A stretch of 64,000 bases of DNA from Oreocharis arfaki (lineage: Eukaryota; Chordata; Aves; Passeriformes; Paramythiidae): positions 186,001-250,000 of the forward strand of contig VZRR01011663.1 in assembly GCA_013398015.1 (NCBI GenBank), read 5' to 3'. Below the pieces are notes generated by a model that saw nothing but the letters and a program-made list of their open reading frames with translations, was not told the DNA's origin and did no database searches. A program made the position numbers and the translations under genes. Of the stretch, positions 1 to 64,000 are shown one piece after another. Every line of letters starts with the position of its first letter. Position 1 is the stretch's first letter.

Positions 1-822
1 TCATCTATTTTTACTTCATTGCTACTGTTAAATTCTCTCATTTAAATTGAGAACAGCAAACCATACAAACATTATTCCTAACATGAGAAGCCAAAGGCCC
101 TTGTGCAGAATTGATCAGATTCTTTTCGTACCGGATTGAGCATATGTTCTTTATGGTGTCTTTTGTCTATCAACTGCTAAAGTGCCTTTCACATCATGAG
201 ATCTTCACCTTTAAAACCTTGTGCAGCAACCAGAGGAGTTTTGAAGGCTTTGGTCTTCAGCCCAAGAGTGGATGAAGGATAAATAAAGCATGGGGTGGCA
301 AGTAACCAGGACAAAAAGCCTTTAGTTGTGCTGCAGTAGCAATATAGGTAACCCAAGAACAGCTCCATCACGTAGAAACTGTAGAAACACATGGAAAGAG
401 AGTTCAGGGTGTTGTCAAAAAACCCCCTTCCTCTGATTAAATTGTGAACCATCTCAATCATTTTGTATGCCAAAGGCTGTAAACAAGTGTCTGGACAGAT
501 GCTGCATTTGTACGAGATGATATGAGCTGTCAGTGTTATCATCAGGCCATAGACAACCTTCCTTTCTTTGAATTTATTCTTGCTGCTGTCAGCCAGAGCA
601 CCTGTTTTCTAACAAAATAACAGGCTCTTCAGATATTATGCTTATCCTGCACTTAAATGTATGAGAAATTGTGTGTACAGTGAGCACAGTATGTACAGTG
701 GAGACGCACACCTGCACAAGTATTTCCTCATGCTGAAACTCAATTTGTGCCTTCCAATGGAAGATCACAAGAAAGTTGTGGGGTTGTTTTGTTTTGTTTA
801 TATATTTTTGTTTTCTTCTTAG
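1..822 (+). other. C1QTNF9: C1QTNF9 intron, 3' part
   Basis: This intronic sequence precedes the terminal C1QTNF9 exon; its 5' end is outside the window. Its only notable content is an open frame on the opposite strand at 189-601, listed separately. The acceptor tract at about 785-822 is T-rich. No transposon was recognised here. Confidence 0.8.
189..601 (-). CDS. Possible terminal exon of an unidentified membrane protein, antisense to the C1QTNF9 intron
   Basis: I do not recognise this protein. An open frame of about 137 codons runs on the minus strand to a TGA at 189-191. Read upstream, it is preceded by a possible acceptor (AAAACAG, ending at 602), with an in-frame TAG immediately beyond, as expected if it were an exon. 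The predicted peptide starts ADSSKNKFKERKVVYGL and has about three hydrophobic stretches (GLMITLTAHIISY; SMCFYSFYVMELFLGYLY; GFLSWLLATPCFIYP), with several cysteines and a C-terminus ending GEDLMM. That layout would suit the end of a multi-pass membrane protein. Against it: no family match comes to mind, the acceptor pyrimidine tract is mediocre, no clear AATAAA follows, and AT-rich introns here contain other chance ORFs of 130-150 codons. No first exon or promoter was identified, so it may be spurious. Confidence 0.25.
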
Positions 823-1628
823 GAGCCAATGGGACTGTTGAAGAGAAGGGGAACAAAGGAGATAAAGGAGAAAGAGGACCACCGGGGAAACTGGGACCAA
901 AAGGATTTATAGGATCAGTGGGTTACAAAGGTCAGAAGGGAGAGCTGGGACTGCAAGGACAAAAGGGGTTAAAAGGAGACATTGGGCCCATAGGTCCAAA
1001 AGGGACAAAGGGTGAAATAGGCCATCCTGGAAGAGTTGGTTTCCCAGGGCCAATTGGCCCGATTGGTAATCCAGGTCCTAAAGGTAATACTGGCAATATA
1101 GGGCCACAGGGTAATCCAGGAGTTCAGGGGGAAAGAGGCTTGAAAGGAGACAGAGGAGACAAGGGGAACGTAGGTGCCCCAGGAGTCCTGCCAAGGAGTG
1201 CTTTCAGCGTTGGCCTTACAGCCGCCACCAAGTTCCCCCCTCCGAATCGCCCGATCAGATTTGACAAGGTGCTGTATAACAGTCTGAATGACTTCAACTC
1301 AGCTACCGGCAAATTCACCTGCAAACACCCCGGTGTTTACTATTTCACCTACCACATCACTGTCTACTCAAGGAACGTGCGAGTAGCTCTTGTTAAGAAT
1401 GGCATCAAGATGCTGCACACGATGGACAGGTACCAGAGCGGAGAGGACCAGGCCTCGGGAGCTGCCATCCTCGAGCTGCAGGGAGGAGACGAGGTGTGGC
1501 TGCAGGCCCACCAAGGAGAGGCTTTCAATGGGCTGTTTGCAGACAGTGATGACGATACCACTTTCTCTGGGTTCCTCTTGTTCAGCACCGCTGACCCACT
1601 GGAGCCACTGCTATCACCCACCCCGTGA
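823..1628 (+). CDS. C1QTNF9: C1QTNF9 (CTRP9), terminal coding exon: collagen stalk and C1q domain
   Basis: This is the last coding exon of a secreted C1q/TNF-related protein, an adipokine-type hormone that trimerises through its collagen stalk and C1q head. A pyrimidine-rich tract ending in AG at 821-822 marks the acceptor; the exon opens mid-codon, so signal peptide, N-terminal collagen and first base of the split codon lie upstream of the window. About 38 uninterrupted Gly-X-Y triplets run from roughly 850 to 1185, followed by LPRSAFSVGL, which opens the C1q domain. Characteristic CTRP9 stretches are GVYYFTYHIT, SRNV, VKNGIK, EDQASG, GDEVWLQ, FNGLFAD and DDDTTFSGFLLFS. The match to remembered human CTRP9 runs through both collagen and C1q parts, which separates it from CTRP2 and CTRP7. 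The protein ends in about 11 residues (TADPLEPLLSPTP) beyond the usual FSSP-type end. The C1q half is visibly more GC-rich than the collagen half. Stop TGA is at 1626-1628. Confidence 0.95.
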
Positions 1629-2880
1629 CAAATAACTCCGTATTACCCCTGAATGCTGCATCTCTGTGCCCTTCAGCCCTCCCTAAGAAAGTTGTTATCT
1701 GCTGGATAACAGCAAACAGAAAACAGGCGGTTTCAGGAACAGCTTCTTCACAATAGAGGACAACTCTTCAGAATCTACGGTGCTGGGCTTAACACATTAG
1801 TGGCTTGGTGACTTACTGTAGGTGGGTAGCCCAGTTCAGAAGAATAAATGTTCTGAAACAAAGTGGGTTGAAATGAAAGACAAAAGTTCCAGAATTATGT
1901 CGTGTGGGTCCCTGACATCTTGTATAAACAAGAAGCAACAGTTACTTCAATGCCAGTTTATGTCTTCCAAGGCGGCGTGTGCAGATGGACTTGAAAATTG
2001 GTTAGTTTGTATCCAACCACTTCAAAATAATTTTTAAACTTGAAATTAGTGTGGTTTGATACCTCTACTGGGACTGCTTGCTATGTGGCGGAAGCAAGTT
2101 TCATTGTAGCTGGGTGGATTTTGCAGCTTTTAAATATGGGGTTTTTGCTCTCTGTGTAGTTAGTCACGGGTCTGAAATTGAGCAAAATGGAGTGATAGGA
2201 GGAAGCGCCATGTGGATTCTCTGATGTGGGCAGATATTAAAGGCCAGTGCAAAAATACAACATAAAGCTGCTGTACTTTAGAATTAGCTGGTGCAAAACA
2301 AATTCTCCCAGATGAAAGATAACATTTAATCAATGCTGAAGCAGCCATTCCAGAGAACTGATCAAAAGATATTTCCGGTGTAATAAAACATTAATTCTGT
2401 GATTTCCCCCAGAATTTTCCTCCTAAAACTCAAAAATACTTAAAAAAAAAAAAAAAGTGTTTGGAAGTCTCATTCACTTCTCTTAGAGGAAGAGAATAAA
2501 GTAGGGATGCCAATGGAGATGGGTCAGCACCATGAAATTCAGTGCAAATGCAGTGTTGGGAGCGTAAGGCCTGGCTCCCATCAGCAGGGAGCCAGGGGGA
2601 CAGCGGAATGTGGGCATGTTGCCACAGTAGTTGAACCCCGAGTGCGGACCACACAGAGCCCAAACGAAAAGGGCGCGGGGGGTTATTCAGGAGGAACAAC
2701 TGCACGTCTCAAATGACAGCGAGGGAAGTACAAGGGGAATGAGGAGGAGGAAAGGGCTGTGTGAATTTTTCACCAAGACGAAGTTTTTTCCCGTAAGCCA
2801 CAGGCTGCAAGTTCGTATCACAGAAACATCTAGACAAGAAACCGTTTTTAAATGGCCTTAAGTTTAACTGGGGAACGTGT
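1629..2880 (+). other. C1QTNF9 3'UTR and C1QTNF9-MIPEP intergenic spacer
   Basis: The first part should be the C1QTNF9 3' untranslated region: an AATAAA lies at 1843-1848, about 215 bases after the stop, with a later AATAAA at 2382-2387. Beyond that the sequence is AT-rich, has an A-rich run near 2440-2456, and rises in GC toward 2700. No other gene was seen. About 1.25 kb separates the C1QTNF9 stop from the MIPEP CpG island. Confidence 0.65.
1843..1848 (+). terminator. Candidate poly(A) signal of C1QTNF9
   Basis: A canonical AATAAA hexamer lies about 215 bases after the C1QTNF9 stop codon, and TG-rich sequence follows. A second hexamer at 2382-2387 is an alternative. The assignment rests on position only. 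Confidence 0.45.
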
Positions 2881-3141
2881 AGGACGAGTATCGGCCGGCA
2901 GAGGCCCCGATGCGGCCGGGTCGGGCGCTGGCGAGCCGGGAAGCGAGGCAGGCCGGCTGAGCGCTGAGAGGCCGGGGCAGAGGTGCCCGGCGGGCTGAGG
3001 GGCGGTGGGAGCCGGGAGCTCCGCCTCGCCCCGCCTCCTGGTGCCGCTCCTCCCCTCGGCGCGGACGCGCGGAGGTCGCGGCCGACCTGGGCGTCTGGAG
3101 GCCGTGGACCGGGCCGGGTCCGCTCCGCTCCGCTCCGCTCC
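2881..3141 (+). promoter_or_regulatory. MIPEP: CpG island, probable MIPEP promoter
   Basis: GC and CpG content jump sharply from about 2885 and stay high up to the assembly gap, in an otherwise AT-rich region. The island lies directly upstream of the position where MIPEP exon 1 must be, since the next exon found (6031) begins at about residue 64. Such islands are typical of housekeeping nuclear genes for mitochondrial proteins. No TATA box stands out. A 16-codon ATG frame (2910-2960) lies inside and could be an upstream ORF if transcription starts before it. The right end is a (CCGCT)n tract abutting the gap. Confidence 0.7.
3116..3141 (+). repeat. (CCGCT)n pentanucleotide tract at the gap edge
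   Basis: At least four perfect CCGCT units run directly into the run of N at 3142. The full tract length is unknown because the assembly stops inside it. It lies in the MIPEP CpG island. Confidence 0.85.
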
Positions 3142-3287
3142 NNNNNNNNNNNNNNNNNNNNNNNNNNNNNNNNNNNNNNNNNNNNNNNNNNNNNNNNNNN
3201 NNNNNNNNNNNNNNNNNNNNNNNNNNNNNNNNNNNNNNNNNNNNNNNNNNNNNNNNNNNNNNNNNNNNNNNNNNNNNNNNNNNNNNN
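3142..3287. other. MIPEP: Assembly gap (146 N), probably holding MIPEP exon 1
   Basis: The bases are unknown. MIPEP residues 1 to about 63 (presequence and start of the mature chain) would need about 189 coding bases before 6031. No ATG-initiated exon with a plausible donor exists in the flanking sequence. The gap length may be nominal. Placing exon 1 here is an inference. Confidence 0.75.
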
Positions 3288-6030
3288 TTAAAATAAGAGT
3301 CTATATTGGTTCTAGCGAACCCAAACGTTGAGACCTCTGGACACAGAAGCGCTTGACAGTGATGGCCTTGTGCGTGGGAACGCTTTGAGCCTCAGTAGTG
3401 CCCGTATGTCCATAAAGTGAGATTACCCCTTCCATTACGCCTTCTCCTGCCAGCCCTCTCCTGGCTGTGCCCTCTTCTGTGTCAGTGCCGTGCCACTGCA
3501 CTCCGACAGTGCTTCAGGAGCAGCCACGCCGCTCACATTCTCTTGCCTGGGCATTATTCTCGACGTTTTGCCTATGGCAAAAAAATGATTTGTTTGCTGA
3601 TTTGGTGACACTTGGGTTTTCTGATGCATATCTTTTTAGGGTGAGCCAGGGACGTTTGTGAATGTGTGTCCAGGGAATCAACAGGCTCCCGGAGAGAGTA
3701 AGGTGGCACAGTCCGTACAGAATAGGCGCAGGTGTAAAATCCAGGTGTTTGCCTGCTGACTCAGCTATTCCTGCCGTGTTGCCCAGCCTGATGAGGCTGT
3801 TGAACTTCGGGATTCAGAGAGGATAAATCTGACCTCTCTTTATAATTTGGCACTTGCTTGGGAAGCCTTTCTTCTGTTTCTCATGCCTCTGCAAGCACAC
3901 TGGTGTAAGTTTTGCTTCAGGAAATAATACAGTTAAATATTGTCCATTTGAGTGGTCATGGGAATGTGTTCCGGATGATTCACTTGGCCCACAGTTCCTT
4001 TGGGATAGTGGTGTGAATTTCGGGTGCCCAGAGAGGCTGTGCCGGGTAGGATGTAAATGCTGAGGCCAAGCAAAGAGAAGAGTGTTTCAGCCATGCAGCC
4101 AATGCCATTAAAGAACAGAGAGAACTGCATCAGGCTTCATTTTTTTTGTAATTTTAAAATATTTATGTTAAACTTGATATCATATGTGAGAGAAGTTCCA
4201 TGACTAATTTATCTCTAAGAGGAGATACCTCGTGGTCACAAAGCACTACAGGTGCGGGAAGAGCTTGCTTGGGAGAATGGTTGATGATGTTGGGCAGCAG
4301 GAGGACCTGGAGCTCTCAGGCATATTGCAGGACCCTGCATCCTCTGGCTGAGGGGAGTGGAGGGGCAGTCTTGAGTCTCTTACGCATCAAGCATTATTCA
4401 AGGGTGCTGTGATACAGGTATATATGTGTTTGTCTGCACATGTGTGTAGATATAAAAATACCTTTTTCAGTGTTCACTTCAGTCCAGTTCCTGTTCTCAA
4501 ATGATAAATTAAAACATGGGAAGTGTGAGGGAAGGTTTTCTTTCTTTAGCAAAAAAAGAAAATGCTTTTAGCAACAGTGACAGAAAGAAAATAGGAAAAA
4601 GCAACTCGGAATGTCCCAGATACATACTTGGAGGGTTGCTTTTTCTTCATAATATATACTTGTACAGACAAGCTGTCAGTTTGTAGCTTTTCGTTTTATT
4701 TGGATAGATACTTGCCAGCTATATGCAGATGTGCAGCTGACTGCTATAATGCAAAGAGTTTGCAGAAAGTACGTTATAAACTGATTGGACTGGAGATTTG
4801 AAAATCCAGATAGTGATTTTTAGATACTGAGGCTGAATTTGGGAAGGGATAGTTGTGGTGTGAAATCATGTACCTTTCACAGTCCGATGCTGTAGTTACG
4901 AGGTAAGGAGATGCTCACGTTGCAGTTAGGCAGTTGCAAAGGGAGTGTATTGCTTGAAGAGATGCTCTTTTAACTTAAATGAAGTAAAGGAATTATTAGG
5001 ATAAGGTTTTTCACCCAGAGGGTGCTTGGGCACTGGAACAGGCTCCCCACGGAAGTGGTCACAGCTCCAAGCCTGACAGAGTTCAAGAAGTATTTGGGCA
5101 GTGCTCTCAGGCACATGGTGTGACTCTTGGGGAGGGTTCTGTGCAGGGCCAGGAGCTGGACTTCAGTGATCCTTATGGGTCCCTTCTGTCACCTGGAATA
5201 AAACACAAGACTTTTCCAAACAGTGTTAAAATGATAATATAAAAGCAGATCTTTAATTGAAAGCCTTCAAGGTGCACAATGTGGCAATATGCAGATGTGA
5301 TACAGTAGTTCTACAATTTTTATGAAGTTAGTTGATTAGTATATCTATCAAATATTGTCCAATTAGAAGAGCAGTTGGATTAGGTGATTTCCCCCCTGGG
5401 TTCAGCCCTATTGGAGCCCTGCTCCTGATCTTCTAACTCTGTATTTTATTATGTCTAGGATGCATGGTGTAAAATAAAGTGTCCTTGCTAAATTAATAGG
5501 CAAGACTAAACAGAATTTCAAGGATGCATCAATAAGAGTTTGTTAACTGTGAGAAAGAAAGCTGGAAAAGTACTAGAAGTTGTAACTATGTATTAACAGT
5601 CTACCAAGTTGCAAATAATGAAGAATACATAAAACCCAAAAATCTTTAGGCATCACTTCCAACTCAGGGGATTCTGTGATTCTTTGAAATATTTTTCCTG
5701 TTGTAGGTCTGCCCCGTGGAACTTCTCTATCTGCTAGTGTTACTAATTTTGTTTGATCAGTGGTAAAACATCTTTTAAGCATTTTCAGTTGTTATTGATT
5801 ATTCCTTTGAGGTCTGCCTCCAGTATTTGGGGCTCATTTAATGAGCCTGAGGGAACTGTCCTATTGCCTGCAATCTTTTGATATCTTGTGCTGCTGGCCT
5901 GTGAAGTGTTACGATATGCTAGCTAAGGTCATTTTGGTAAAATTCTGAAGTGATAATTCAATCTTGAAACAAAGGTGGAGAAATCAAGGAGGGTAATAGT
6001 GATGTGTTTTCATTGTGTTCTGCACTACAG
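3288..6030 (+). other. MIPEP: MIPEP intron 1 (3' part)
   Basis: This is ordinary AT-rich intron after the assembly gap. It contains a plus-oriented CR1 remnant near 4970-5205. Short ORFs here show no domain, codon bias or splice support. Confidence 0.8.
4970..5205 (+). mobile_element. CR1 LINE fragment (3' end, sense)
   Basis: The stretch reads like the end of the CR1 second ORF and its 3' tail: an F-HPEGAWALEQA-like translation, then GTTCAAGAAGTATTTGG, and a tail resembling GATCCTTATGGGTCCCTTCT, all standard CR1 3' landmarks. It is 5'-truncated and carries no intact ORF. The upstream border is approximate. Confidence 0.75.
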
Positions 6031-63710
<57,680 letters not shown>

Positions 63711-64000
63711 GTAAAACCAGATAAATGCTAAATAGAATGAAATGCTAGTTGCTTCTGAAAAACATGAAACAAATGAGCTTGGTGGGCTTTTTTGATCCAA
63801 ATTAATTTTTAGTGTTTTCCTTGGTTTTAAGAGGATTGCACTGTGCACAGGATTGCACAGGAAATAACCATGTATATGTGTGTATATATATAGATATAGA
63901 TATAGATATATATATACACACATAGCTGGGCTGAAGTTTTTGCAAAAAAAATTGTGTCAATGTTTTAAAATACAGGTGTGTCAGTTGGGAGGCACTGAAA
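63711..64000 (+). other. MIPEP: MIPEP intron 17 (5' part)
   Basis: Intronic sequence to the right edge, containing a TA/GATATA-type microsatellite at 63870-63923. Confidence 0.8.
63870..63923. repeat. TA/GATATA-rich microsatellite
   Basis: An interrupted run of TATATG, TATATA, (GATATA)n and CACACATA units starts about 160 bases after the exon 17 donor. Likely length-polymorphic. Confidence 0.85.

Noticed and set aside
1124..1621. Minus-strand and +2 ORFs over the C1QTNF9 exon
   Set aside because: Shadows of the real reading frame.
2983..3331. GC-rich frames running into the gap
   Set aside because: They begin at non-ATG codons and are extended only by N. CpG-island sequence often lacks stops.
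5365..5450. GTTGGATTAGGTGATT tract resembling a CR1 tail
   Set aside because: Only a short match; the following sequence does not follow the CR1 3' end, so it was not listed.

Overview
This is a stretch of an avian nuclear genome, probably from a passerine. The evidence is introns of several kilobases with GT-AG borders, no dense prokaryote-like coding, about ten CR1 LINE fragments (the dominant avian retroelement), and one solo LTR whose start resembles songbird ERV LTRs. The passerine call rests mainly on that LTR and is an inference. Two protein-coding genes are certain, both on the + strand: the 3'-terminal coding exon of C1QTNF9 (CTRP9, a secreted collagen/C1q adipokine) and most of MIPEP (mitochondrial intermediate peptidase, an M3-family zinc metallopeptidase). 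The order C1QTNF9 then MIPEP, head-to-tail, matches what I recall of human C1QTNF9B-MIPEP at 13q12. Layout: 1-822 is a C1QTNF9 intron, with a possible antisense membrane-protein exon at 189-601. 823-1628 is the last C1QTNF9 coding exon, followed by its 3'UTR and a short intergenic spacer. About 2881-3141 is a CpG island that should be the MIPEP promoter; it runs into a 146-base assembly gap (3142-3287), where coding exon 1 with the mitochondrial presequence is most likely lost. From 6031 to 63710 there are sixteen MIPEP coding exons, taken to be exons 2-17 of 19, all in consistent phase and free of frameshifts or stops. They cover about residues 64-657 on the human 713-residue frame, including HEMGH (495-499) and the third zinc ligand Glu524. 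The last two exons lie beyond the right edge. The remaining sequence is intron. Introns 10 (14.1 kb) and 16 (14.5 kb) hold almost half of the window. Recognisable repeats are CR1 copies in introns 1, 6, 10, 15 and 16, one of them a nested insertion, and a solo LTR with a 5-bp target duplication in intron 13, between the two exons that carry the zinc ligands. I found no RNA genes, CRISPR arrays or operon-like structures, and no convincing new system. The items most worth a second look are the missing exon 1 next to a CCGCT repeat, the antisense ORF at the left edge, an exon-like island near a CTCF-like motif in intron 10, the nested CR1, the solo LTR, and a 15-bp perfect hairpin in intron 16.
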